This document shows, one piece after another, positions 1 to 6,510 of a stretch of DNA of 7,379 nt (position 1 is its first letter; every line of letters begins with the position of its first letter). The position numbers and the translations under genes are program-made. The stretch spans positions 1-7,379 of the forward strand of contig JADDPM010000106.1 in assembly GCA_016781885.1 (NCBI GenBank), read 5' to 3'. Source of the stretch: Rubrobacter sp. (GTDB taxonomy: Bacteria > Actinomycetota > Rubrobacteria > Rubrobacterales > Rubrobacteraceae). The notes beneath the pieces were generated by a model, which made no database searches, had not been told where the DNA came from, and was given only the letters and a program-made list of their open reading frames with translations.

Positions 1-202
1 GGGCGGCGGCGTGGGCGGCAAATGCGGCGGCACGCACCTCGCTCATCTTTATCTCTCCACGTACCCAGGCACGCCCTGCTTCGACAGCAATCCGAGGTCG
101 GTTATCTTTCGGGTACTTCTCCTCGAAGTATGGGAGTATGTGTTCGGCGCAGTCGGTGGCCCAGAGCACCAATGTCCTATGGTCCCGCTCATCGAGCCTC
201 AT
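1..202 (-). CDS. Imm-5-like putative immunity domain protein, C-terminus cut by window edge
   Basis: An open frame runs from an ATG at 202 to the left edge with no stop, giving 67 codons of the N-terminus. The product begins MRLDERDHRTLVLWATDCAE and continues with PYFEEKYPKDNRPRIAVEAG, then an alanine-rich stretch VRAAAFAAHAAA. The order LWATDCAEHILP, FEEKYPxDxRPR, EAGRAWVRGE, AAAFAAHAAA matches my memory of the small helical 'Imm-5-like putative immunity' domain found in many bacteria. A purine-rich site (GAGAGAGGAAGAGAA) lies just before the ATG and supports this start. The name comes from comparative prediction around toxin systems; no toxin partner is visible here, so a role in immunity is not shown. 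The rest of the gene lies outside the window. Domain call fairly sure, function unknown. Confidence 0.72.
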   Translation of the reverse strand, partial: MRLDERDHRTLVLWATDCAEHILPYFEEKYPKDNRPRIAVEAGRAWVRGEIKMSEVRAAAFAAHAAA

Positions 203-363
203 TTCTCTTCCTCTCTCTGCTTCAGCTGCCCTCGATGGGGTAAGGCCGGTTAACTCCCGTTGGATAGCTCACCGCTCTTACGGTATCGGCATCTCGCTAC
301 CGGACACTCGACACCAAGAACCGTCCAAACAGCCTATAGGTCTGTCCACTCGGGAGACACGCC
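203..363. other. Spacer between the Imm-5-like gene and the DUF2267 remnant
   Basis: I see no gene in these 161 bases. They should carry the promoter of the minus-strand Imm-5-like gene, but no convincing -35/-10 pair stands out. The 11-mer GCCGGTTAACT at 245-255 also occurs at 6520-6530 upstream of ino1. Confidence 0.45.
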
Positions 364-672
364 CTAGTCGAGCAGGGGACCCAGCCCGCTCGGGAGCCGC
401 CGGCGGAGATCCTTCACTTCGTCCTGGCCAATAGCTTCTCTGAGAACGTCCACGATGATACGGGCGTGTGACGAGGCCTCATCTGCGTTGGCCCCCTCGC
501 GCTTGCCGATCTCCTCTACAAAGCCGTCCAGAGAGGAAGAGACCGAGATCCAGCTCCTCGTCCAGGTACTCCCCGAGCGTCGTGAGGGTCGCCTGGGTGC
601 GGTCTCCTCCTCGGAAGACGAGCCGAGCCCGGCCTGCCGCCGGGCTCGATCTATGACCTCTTCGTAGCTCGC
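364..672 (-). pseudogene. DUF2267 protein gene, frame-broken and shortened
   Basis: The C-terminal part reads SSSLDGFVEEIGKREGANAD, then EASSHARIIVDVLREAIGQD and EVKDLRRRLPSGLGPLLD, and ends at TAG 364-366. That is the typical second half of a DUF2267 protein, a small helical actinobacterial and cyanobacterial family of unknown role. The N-terminal motif SYEEVIDRARRQAGLGSSSE is in the same frame (669 to about 610), but the connecting piece RTQATLTTLGEYLDEELDLG is in another frame (about 603-544). The reading therefore needs one shift near 600-612, in a GAGGAGGAG run, and a second near 541-545. No ATG, GTG or TTG lies just before SYEE; the codon there is GCG. The pieces sum to about 103 codons, shorter than the family as I know it, and the segment usually following the first helix pair seems missing. 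It could instead be an assembly error. The neighbour upstream on the same strand is the DUF892 gene, about 80 bases away. Confidence 0.7.
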
Positions 673-752
673 GCTGTTCGCACCTTCTTGCGCCCTCTGT
701 CCCGTCCAGTCTCCCCCACTACCCGGGTCCGGATCGAGGCGCACCGATCTCT

Positions 753-1256
753 CTAACTTCTTATACCTGCCTCGGATAGTGTAAGGTCGAGGAACCTGTC
801 CCAGTTCTCGGCTATCCTCTGCGCCATCGCCTCTTCTTCGGCGCGGTTCGTGCGCGCCACCTCGGCGGTCTCGTGGTCGCCGGCCCGCTCGGCGAGGCGT
901 TCGAGGAGCTCGTAGGCGGCTATCTCCGCGTGCTCGGTCACGAACGCGTCGCGGGCGTTTTGGACTGCCTTGTCGGTCCGCCACAGGTCGGCGGCGCCTT
1001 TTATCTGGGCCGTCAGGATCGCCGAGAGGTCCTTGCCCACCGAGGTCAACCCCAGCCCCCTCAAAGCCTTGCGGCGTTCGGCCAGCCGCTGCTCCTGGCG
1101 GCGAGTCTCCTCCTTGTGTTGGCGGAGGATGCCTCTGATCTCCTCGTCGTTCGTGGTCAGAATCATCGCGTCGAGCATGAGCAGGACATTCTGTTCCAAT
1201 GCGTGGACGTTCTGCACGTACTCCACGAGCTTTTGTTGTAACTGATCTTGCGCCAT
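753..1256 (-). CDS. DUF892 / YciE-YciF-type ferritin-like protein
   Basis: The 167-residue product starts MAQDQLQQKLVEYVQNVHAL and is almost wholly helical, with the alternating Glu/His pattern of a ferritin-like four-helix bundle. Possible metal ligands are Glu21 in helix 1, His47 and Glu50 in RQHKEET, Glu108, His109 and Glu111 in TEHAEIAAYE, and Glu140-142 near the end. This layout and length fit the DUF892 family (YciE/YciF-like), whose members are linked to stress response; the in vivo reaction is not settled, though a ferroxidase-like role is often suggested. I chose ATG 1256 because AAGGAAGG lies 4-7 bases before it and MAQDQ begins the first helix. A GTG at 1304 would add 16 residues of no evident structure. 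The protein is probably cytosolic, with no signal peptide or membrane segment. The gene is intact, unlike the DUF2267 remnant downstream. Whether the two were co-transcribed is inference from strand and spacing. Confidence 0.8.
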   Translation of the reverse strand: MAQDQLQQKLVEYVQNVHALEQNVLLMLDAMILTTNDEEIRGILRQHKEETRRQEQRLAERRKALRGLGLTSVGKDLSAILTAQIKGAADLWRTDKAVQNARDAFVTEHAEIAAYELLERLAERAGDHETAEVARTNRAEEEAMAQRIAENWDRFLDLTLSEAGIRS

Positions 1257-1260
1257 ACGT

Positions 1261-1268
1261 CCTTCCTT
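1261..1268 (-). promoter_or_regulatory. Ribosome binding site of the DUF892 gene
   Basis: The minus-strand sequence AAGGAAGG lies 4 bases before ATG 1256. It favours this start over GTG 1304. Confidence 0.6.
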
Positions 1269-1735
1269 TCCAAACTGTATCTCGCGATCTGTGTAGAGGA
1301 CCATCCGAAAACGACCGAGCCCACGGCCGCCGAACGCCGAACCAGAAGCCGCCTCTCCGGGTTCGCGACTCGTCCACGACCACCCAGAAAGGTAAGCCGT
1401 AGATCAAGATCGCATGCCCCTCTCGCCTCTAGACCTGGAGAGGCCGTCCAGACAAGGGACCAAACTAGGTCTCCACATGCTCGCCGCCAATGGCGTTTTC
1501 AAACATCGCGCATCGGCGGTAGAAGCATTCAAGCGCCCTACCTGCCGGTCACTGTCGAGCCTGAGATCCTCGCTCACGCGAGAGGTATACCCTCTGAAGG
1601 TTGCGTCCATGCCGCGTACAGGCCCGGTTGCCATAGAAAAGTGGCTAACAGGGTATCTCTGGGCTTCGGCATCGTTTACCCCTCGCGCAAGCCAGGCGAG
1701 CGCGGAGCTCGCGTGGTTTTGCGTGTGGTAGGAAC
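1269..1735. other. Long stretch without a supportable gene between divergent genes
   Basis: Several frames are open here on both strands (for example minus 1895-1404 and plus 1414-1731), but none gives a recognisable domain, a good ribosome site or a convincing composition. Short peptides such as ALECFYRRCAMFENAIGGEH (minus, about 1530-1470) look protein-like but are soon closed by stops, so an eroded gene or insertion-sequence remnant is possible. The stretch must hold the promoters of the divergent DUF892 gene (minus) and sulfotransferase (plus). A weak plus-strand candidate is TTGCCA 1628-1633 with GTATCT 1653-1658, spaced 19 bases. A TACAGT at about 1274-1279 (minus) could be a -10 for the DUF892 gene, but its -35 is poor. 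Confidence 0.5.
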
Positions 1736-1740
1736 GGAGG
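1736..1740 (+). promoter_or_regulatory. Ribosome binding site of the sulfotransferase gene
   Basis: GGAGG ends 9 bases before GTG 1750 and supports that start over the internal ATG codons nearer the PAPS-binding motif. Confidence 0.55.
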
Positions 1741-1749
1741 AAGAAGGTC

Positions 1750-2622
1750 GTGAACAGTCTTTTCGGTGGTTCAAGGTCGTTAGAGACGCTCGCGAGGAGC
1801 GGCACGGCGAACGTGCTTTTGGCGAGGGCCAATGATCTCGTTAGGTTAGGTATGGTGCATCTCCTCTCCGGGGTGATGCCGCTGTACGTGGTCAACGAGT
1901 TCCCGAAGTCCGGGGGTACCTGGGTCGGTCAGATGCTCGGCCGGGCGCTGGGAGTACCGTTCCCGAGGAACCGCTTCCCGGTGTTGCGGCCCTCGATCAT
2001 GCACGGCCACTACCTGAGCCCCTTCGGCATGAAGAACGCCGTCGCCGTGTGGCGCGACGGCCGCGACGTGATGGTCTCCTGGTACCACCAGCAGCTGCTC
2101 TTGCACGAACACCGCAACGACGTCCAGGTCGAAAAGACACGCCGGGAGGTCCCCTTCAAGGACTACGACAACGTCTATGAGAACCTGCCCACCTTTATAG
2201 AGTACGCCTTCACAAGGCCCCACTCCCCGAGCTTCTCTTGGACGGATTTCGTACATCGCTGGCATAGCCTGGACAACGTGGTCCACGTCCGCTACGAGGA
2301 TTTGCGCCGGGATACCTCGGGTGAGCTGCGGAGGGTCGTCCGGGAGCTTACCGGCAAGAAGCTTGAGAGGGAGGAAGCTGAAGCGATAGCGGACGAGTTC
2401 TCCTTCGAGCGGCAGTCGGGGCGTCGCTCAGGCGAGGAGAACAAGAAGAGCTTTTTGCGCAAGGGTGTGGTCGGGGACTGGAAGAAGCAGTTCAGCCCGG
2501 AGGCCCGAGAGGTCTTCGACCGGTACGCCGGGCGCGAGCTGATCCTGCTGGGCTACGAGAAGGATCGCGAGTGGGCCAAGAAGGGTGAGAAGGAGGACTT
2601 GGCGGGTTGGAGGGAAGGCTGA
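1750..2622 (+). CDS. PAPS-dependent sulfotransferase family protein
   Basis: The 290-residue product carries the signature set of the soluble sulfotransferase fold (PF00685). The 5'-phosphosulfate loop is FPKSGGTW at 51-58. A histidine pair MHGHY around 85-87 sits where the catalytic His is expected. The 3'-phosphate motif is WRDGRDVMVSWYH at 101-113, RYEDL lies at 181-185, and the C-terminal RKGVVGDWKKQF at 238-249 matches the RKGxxGDWKxxF cofactor motif. The enzyme should move a sulfo group from PAPS to a hydroxyl on an acceptor that the sequence does not reveal; glycolipid, carbohydrate or small metabolite are all possible. Residues 1-45 are moderately hydrophobic but show no clear signal peptide. 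The start is GTG with GGAGG 9 bases upstream. It is the only plus-strand gene, convergent with galE with a 46-base gap, so it is not in the ino1-GT4-galE transcript. Length is normal and all key motifs are present, so it is probably functional. Confidence 0.9.
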   Translation: MNSLFGGSRSLETLARSGTANVLLARANDLVRLGMVHLLSGVMPLYVVNEFPKSGGTWVGQMLGRALGVPFPRNRFPVLRPSIMHGHYLSPFGMKNAVAVWRDGRDVMVSWYHQQLLLHEHRNDVQVEKTRREVPFKDYDNVYENLPTFIEYAFTRPHSPSFSWTDFVHRWHSLDNVVHVRYEDLRRDTSGELRRVVRELTGKKLEREEAEAIADEFSFERQSGRRSGEENKKSFLRKGVVGDWKKQFSPEAREVFDRYAGRELILLGYEKDREWAKKGEKEDLAGWREG

Positions 2623-2668
2623 TCCAAGAAGCGCCGGTTACTCGCCGGAGCCCGGGGACGAGGTAGGG

Positions 2669-3765
2669 CTACATCCGGCCTTTGGGCCGTGGGCGAGGCT
2701 CGGGATCGCGGGCGTAGGAGTAGGTTTGCATCCAGACCCAGGCGTCGGAGATCATCTCCGAAAGCTCGGGCTTCCGCGGCGCCCAACCGAGTTCGGCCCG
2801 TATCTTCTTGCTCGACGCCACCACGACCGGCGGATCTCCGGCGCGCCGGGGAGCCTCGATTGCCTCTACCTCACGTCCGGTGACCAGGCGGGCGGCCTCT
2901 ATCACCTCCCGTACCTAGTACCCGGAGCCGTTGCCGAGATTGTAAATCTCGTGCGTCCCCGGCTCGGCCGCGCCGAGCGCCAGCAGGTGGGCTCGCGCGA
3001 GGTCCTCGACGTGGATGTAATCCCGGATCGCCGTCCCATCTGGAGTCGGGTAGTCTGTCCCGTAGACGTACACCGAGTCACGCCGCCCGGCCGCCGCAGC
3101 TAGCACCAGCGGGATGAGTTGCGTCTTCGGGCCATAGATCCCGCCAAACCGCCCACTCGCCCCCGCGACGTTGAAGTAACGTAGGCTCACCGCAGCCGTC
3201 CCGTGCGCCGCAGCTTCCGCCCCGATCATGCCGTCCGCCGCTAGCTTCGATCCCCCGTAGGGATTGGACGGTCGGGCCGGCGCCGCCTCCGGTATGGGTA
3301 TCTCCTCACACTCCCCGTAGACGGCGGCTGTCGAGGAGAACACGAGCCTGGGCACCCCGGATCTCGCATTGCGTCGAGCAAGTTCAACGTACCGCAGACG
3401 TTGGTCCTGTAATACCGTTCCGGGTGCGCGACCGACTCCTCGACGAGCGAGAGCCCAGCAAAGTGTAAGACCCCGTCGTACCCGTCAGCGAGAATGTGTC
3501 CTAGCAGACGGAGGTCGAGCAGGTCGCCCTTAACGAGCCTTGCTCCCTCGTGGAGGGCCGTCTCGGTACCCGTCGAAAGGTTGTCGAAGACAGTAACCTC
3601 GTGACCCGCCTCCACGAGTAGAGCCGTCACCACGCTCCCTATGTAACCAGCCCCTCCGGTAATCAGCAGCCTCAGAGGTCCGGTGCCACAGCCGTCGTAT
3701 GTGGAGCCGGACAAGGTTCTGGGTGGAGAGGCAGTATCCCGCTGCCGGTGTCCGCCTTGGTTCAT
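2669..3765 (-). pseudogene. galE: UDP-glucose 4-epimerase, broken by a frameshift and an amber codon
   Basis: Three pieces join into a full-length GalE, the NAD-dependent short-chain dehydrogenase that interconverts UDP-glucose and UDP-galactose. Piece 1 has the NAD loop in LRLLITGGAGYIGS, then FDNLSTG, LLHFAGLSLVEESV-like sequence and YYRTNVCGTLNLLDAMRDPG. Piece 2 has PRLVFSSTAAVYGE, the catalytic YGGSK (Tyr codon near 3259), SLRYFNVAGA and RDYIHVEDLARAHLLAL. Piece 3 runs from VREVIEAARLVTGRE to AELGWAPRKPELSEMISDAW and ends at TAG 2669. Pieces 1 and 2 are out of frame by one base in the GGGG run opposite 3355-3358; one added G restores DPGVPRLVFSS. Pieces 2 and 3 are in frame but separated by TAG at 2915-2917, where a Ser (TCG) is usual in NLGNGSGYS. 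The ATG at 3765 overlaps the glycosyltransferase stop by 4 bases (ATGA) and adds about 30 unusual residues before LRLLITGG; that Leu codon is CTG, so the original start may also be lost. Recent decay is likely, since the protein similarity is otherwise intact. Confidence 0.87.
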
Positions 3766-4946
3766 AGGGTCGCGTTAAGCTCCGGTTCTTTGGGGGCGGC
3801 GTTTCGCGAGGCGGGTCGGCCGAGGACCTCACGATAGACGTCTTCGATCCGTTGTACCATCGTCCCGTAGCCGAACTCCGAGCCCGCCCGCCGCCGGCCC
3901 GCCTCGCCTAAAGAACGGGCGTATGCTGGGTCGCGCAGCAAACCAAGGATAGCTTCTCCCAAGGCTTCCGCATCGCCGGGCGCGACCAGAAGTCCTTCTC
4001 TCTCGTGCCGGATCTGATCCGGGATCCCGCCCACAGAGCTAGCGGCCACGGGGACGCCGGCCGCCATTGCCTCCAGAACGACCAGCGGCGCGCCCTCGGT
4101 CAGCGAGGGGACCACCAGCACGTCCAGGAGACTGGTGATCTCTCGCGCGTCGGACCGGAACCCGAGAAAGCATACGCGCTCCCCCACCCCGAGACGCTTC
4201 GCCAGAGCCCCCAACTCTCCACGCAAAGGACCGTCGCCCACAACGATGAAACGGGCCTCCGGAACCAGCGGCGCGACGCGGGCGGCGGCCTTCAGGAAAT
4301 GGTCCACCCCCTTCTCCGGCTGCAGCCGGGCGACGACCCCGACCAGCGGACCCTTCCCCAGCCCGGCCGGTAGCTCCGGCGAGGTCGCGGCCGCCTCGGC
4401 GACGGCGCCCACCGCATTCGGTACGACGGTGATAAGGTCCGGTGGTACGCCATCACGCTTTACGAGGCGGCGGCGGATCACGCTGGAGACCACGATGATA
4501 CGCCTTGCGCGCCCATAGACGAACCGGCTTACGGAGCGTGCCATCCGGCCCTGCCAAAGGGCCTCCGTGTGCTCGGTGAGCACGAGGGGAACACCGGTGC
4601 CCAAGGAAGCCAGCGCGGCGGCCGCCGCGCTGGCGTAGACGTGCGCGTGTATAAGGTCGAACCGTGCTCCCTTCACGAGTCGCCGGAGCCCGCGCGCGTA
4701 GGCCAGACTTACGCGTCGCTTGACCTTCCGGTCGAGCAGCGGTCTGACCGGTACGCCCGCCTCTACGAGCGGCCGCGCGAGCGAGCCCGAGACGGAGCAG
4801 GCGACCGCGACCTCGTACCCTTTCTGGTGAAGTGCGACCGCCAGGTCCACGACGTGACGTTCTGCCCCCCCGACCTCGAGAGAGTCCGTGACGAGCAGCA
4901 GCCGGACGGGACTAGACGCGCCCGGCGTCGACGATACGAATCTCAC
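3762..4946 (-). CDS. GT4 family glycosyltransferase (GT-B fold)
   Basis: The 394-residue product has both halves of a GT-B retaining glycosyltransferase. The N-terminal acceptor domain shows LLLVTDSLEVGGAERH (16-31), DLIHAHVY (97-104) and VLTEHTE (122-128). The C-terminal donor domain (GT1/GT4 type) shows VVPNAVG (174-180), VARLQPEKG (205-213), VVGDGPLRGEL (235-245), the Glu-x7-Glu nucleotide-sugar motif E284 to E292 in EGAPLVVLE, and SSVGGIPDQI (303-312). It should transfer a sugar from a nucleotide donor to a lipid, sugar or small acceptor at the cytosolic membrane face; donor and acceptor cannot be read from sequence. The start is GTG 4946 with GGAGGA 5 bases before it. The gene lies 94 bases after ino1, and its stop overlaps the galE ATG, suggesting co-transcription. 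The GGAERH type is common in polysaccharide and glycolipid loci. I see none of the distinguishing N-terminal motifs I associate with MshA or PimA, so inositol as acceptor is only a neighbourhood-based idea. Confidence 0.88.
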   Translation of the reverse strand: MRFVSSTPGASSPVRLLLVTDSLEVGGAERHVVDLAVALHQKGYEVAVACSVSGSLARPLVEAGVPVRPLLDRKVKRRVSLAYARGLRRLVKGARFDLIHAHVYASAAAAALASLGTGVPLVLTEHTEALWQGRMARSVSRFVYGRARRIIVVSSVIRRRLVKRDGVPPDLITVVPNAVGAVAEAAATSPELPAGLGKGPLVGVVARLQPEKGVDHFLKAAARVAPLVPEARFIVVGDGPLRGELGALAKRLGVGERVCFLGFRSDAREITSLLDVLVVPSLTEGAPLVVLEAMAAGVPVAASSVGGIPDQIRHEREGLLVAPGDAEALGEAILGLLRDPAYARSLGEAGRRRAGSEFGYGTMVQRIEDVYREVLGRPASRNAAPKEPELNATL

Positions 4947-4950
4947 CGCA

Positions 4951-4956
4951 TCCTCC
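4951..4956 (-). promoter_or_regulatory. Ribosome binding site of the GT4 gene
   Basis: The minus-strand GGAGGA is placed 4-5 bases before GTG 4946. An ATG also begins at 4951 but closes after two codons (ATGCGGTGA), so GTG is the better start. Confidence 0.6.
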
Positions 4957-5040
4957 GCAACTGCCTAGGCCTTCACCACGAGGCCCGGTTTGCTCCGGTC
5001 GCCAGGCGTGGTTCCCACAACCTCACAGCAGACCTCTCCC

Positions 5041-6354
5041 CTACTCGTAGTAGTCGAGGCCGAGGTGAGTTATGAGATCCTCGCCCTTCATCGCTCTTAA
5101 AGTGTTCTTTAGCTTCATCTGCTGGACGAAGAGGTCGTGCTCGGGATAGAGCCCGGGTGCCGTCATGGGGCTCTTGAAGTAGAACGAGAGCCACTCCTGG
5201 ATGCCGCTCATGCCGGCCCTCTGCGCGAGGTCCAAGAAGAGGGCGAGGTCGAGGACTATGGGGGCGGCGAGGATCGAGTCGCGGGCTAGGAAGTTTATCT
5301 TGATCTGCATCGGATAACCGAGCCAGCCGAAGATGTCTATGTTGTCCCAGCCCTCCTTGGCGTCGCCGCGAGGAGGGTAGTAGTTGATCTTGACGACGTG
5401 CGAGATGTTCCCGTAGAGCTCGGGGTTCTTCTCGGGCTGAAGTATGGTGTCGAGCACCGAGAGCTTACTGACCTCCTTGCTCTTGAGGCTCTGCGCGTCG
5501 TCTAAGACCTCCCCGTCGCGGTTGCCGAGTATGTTCGTCGAGTACCAGCCTTTGAGGCCGAGCATCCTTGCCTTGAGGCCCGGCGCGATCATGGTCTTCA
5601 TCAAGGTCTGGCCGGTCTTGAAGTCCTTGCCGGCCACGGGCACGCCCCTATCGTCGGCGAGCTCCACGAGGGCGGGGATGTCCGCCGCAAGCGACGGTGC
5701 GCCGTTGGCGTACGGGACGTCCTCCATGATGGCGGCATAAGCGTAGACCATCGCCGGGGAGATCGCGGGGTCCGAACGGTCGAGCGCCGCCTCGAAGGCG
5801 TCCGGGTCGAAGTGGGCCTTCTGGGGCTGGGCGTACGCCTCGGTCGAGGCGCAGTTGACCATCACCGCAGAGTTGAGGTCGTTCTCGCTCTTGAAGGCAC
5901 GGATATCCTCGCGCACCTGCTCGGCGGCCTCGCGCAGGGAATTGTATTCCTTTTTATGGGTCGCCTCGATCCTGGCGACGTAGGCGGGATCGAAGACCGC
6001 CGGGAACGGCCGGATCTCCTTGAGCTCGTCCCGAACAGCGTTGAGATGCCCCTTCTCCAGGACCCCGGCGACGGTGGCGGCGTCGTATGCATCGTCGGGG
6101 AAGGCGTCCCAACCACCGAAAACGAGCTCCTCCGTCTTCGCCAGCGGGACGAAGTCCTTTATCTTCGGGACGCGGTTCTCGGTGCGTTTGCCGAGGCGTA
6201 TGGTGCCGGACTCGGCCAACGAGCCCACCGGCTCCGCCAGGCCCTTCTTTATCAGCTCCGCGCCCGCGAATAGAGTGGTCGATACCGCCCCCATCCCCGG
6301 CGTCAGCACGCCTAACCTACCGGTCTGTTCTCTTATCTCCCTCGCCTCGCTCAA
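5041..6354 (-). CDS. ino1: myo-Inositol-1-phosphate (inositol-3-phosphate) synthase
   Basis: The 437-residue product is a clear inositol-phosphate synthase, which turns glucose 6-phosphate into inositol 3-phosphate with bound NAD, the first step toward inositol lipids and solutes. The NAD loop LGVLTPGMGAVST is at 14-26. TIRLGKRTENRVPKIKDFVP (51-70) follows, then NGAPS (217-221). The catalytic GKDFKTGQT (242-250) is followed by LKGWYSTNILGNRDG (267-281), SKEVSKLS (292-299), KINYYPPRGD (322-331) and NFLARDSILAAPIVLDL (354-370). Length and motifs resemble the longer eukaryote-like and Bacteroidetes-like form more than the roughly 360-residue mycobacterial Ino1. The start is TTG 6354, backed by AGGAGG exactly 8 bases upstream and by MSEAREI before the Rossmann strand, as in relatives I recall. 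No lesion is seen. It is first in the block with the GT4 gene and galE. The 297-base upstream spacer holds a possible promoter and two hairpins, so it probably has its own transcription start. Confidence 0.94.
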   Translation of the reverse strand: MSEAREIREQTGRLGVLTPGMGAVSTTLFAGAELIKKGLAEPVGSLAESGTIRLGKRTENRVPKIKDFVPLAKTEELVFGGWDAFPDDAYDAATVAGVLEKGHLNAVRDELKEIRPFPAVFDPAYVARIEATHKKEYNSLREAAEQVREDIRAFKSENDLNSAVMVNCASTEAYAQPQKAHFDPDAFEAALDRSDPAISPAMVYAYAAIMEDVPYANGAPSLAADIPALVELADDRGVPVAGKDFKTGQTLMKTMIAPGLKARMLGLKGWYSTNILGNRDGEVLDDAQSLKSKEVSKLSVLDTILQPEKNPELYGNISHVVKINYYPPRGDAKEGWDNIDIFGWLGYPMQIKINFLARDSILAAPIVLDLALFLDLAQRAGMSGIQEWLSFYFKSPMTAPGLYPEHDLFVQQMKLKNTLRAMKGEDLITHLGLDYYE

Positions 6355-6362
6355 CTCTTCTC

Positions 6363-6368
6363 CCTCCT
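6363..6368 (-). promoter_or_regulatory. Ribosome binding site fixing the TTG start of ino1
   Basis: A perfect AGGAGG on the minus strand sits 8 bases before TTG 6354. No ATG or GTG near the conserved N-terminus has such a site, so it decides the start. Confidence 0.75.
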
Positions 6369-6433
6369 ACTCCCCTCCACCGCTCCTCGGGGCGGAAGCA
6401 TTCTTCAGAATAAACCTCCCTTTGGGCAGCCGA

Positions 6434-6456
6434 GCCGGACGCGAGTGTCGTCCGGC
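6434..6456 (-). other. Hairpin in the ino1 upstream region
   Basis: GCCGGACG (6434-6441) and CGTCCGGC (6449-6456) form a perfect 8-base-pair stem with a 7-base loop. It lies about 80-100 bases before the ino1 start. If the promoter candidate at 6511-6539 is used, the hairpin falls in the leader RNA. No U-run follows, so it could be a leader structure, an operator or a second factor-dependent terminator. Confidence 0.45.
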
Positions 6457-6510
6457 AGTGGCAGACCCCTTCACCCTACCCCAGGCGCGGTCAAGCGCCC
6501 GGAGTCGATA

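Noticed and set aside
1340..1400. Possible tRNA T-arm around GGGTTCGCGAC
   Set aside because: The flanking bases do not pair as a T-stem and no acceptor or anticodon arms fit.
673..1407. Long minus-strand open frame continuing upstream of the DUF2267 remnant
   Set aside because: It overlaps the DUF892 gene in another frame, and its product there is Arg- and Gly-rich with no domain; only its last part (DUF2267) is real.
1248..1835. 195-codon plus-strand open frame
   Set aside because: It overlaps both the DUF892 start and the sulfotransferase start, and is Arg-rich without a domain.
1404..1895. 163-codon minus-strand open frame
   Set aside because: It overlaps the start of the sulfotransferase, has no recognisable domain and no convincing ribosome site.
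3350..3362. Programmed frameshift in galE
   Set aside because: No slippery heptamer with a downstream structure was evident, and a second lesion (TAG) would still stop translation.
3762..4946. Glycosyltransferase as MshA (mycothiol) or PimA
   Set aside because: It is tempting next to ino1, but the N-terminal motif is GGAERH and I do not see the distinctive N-terminal sequences of those enzymes.
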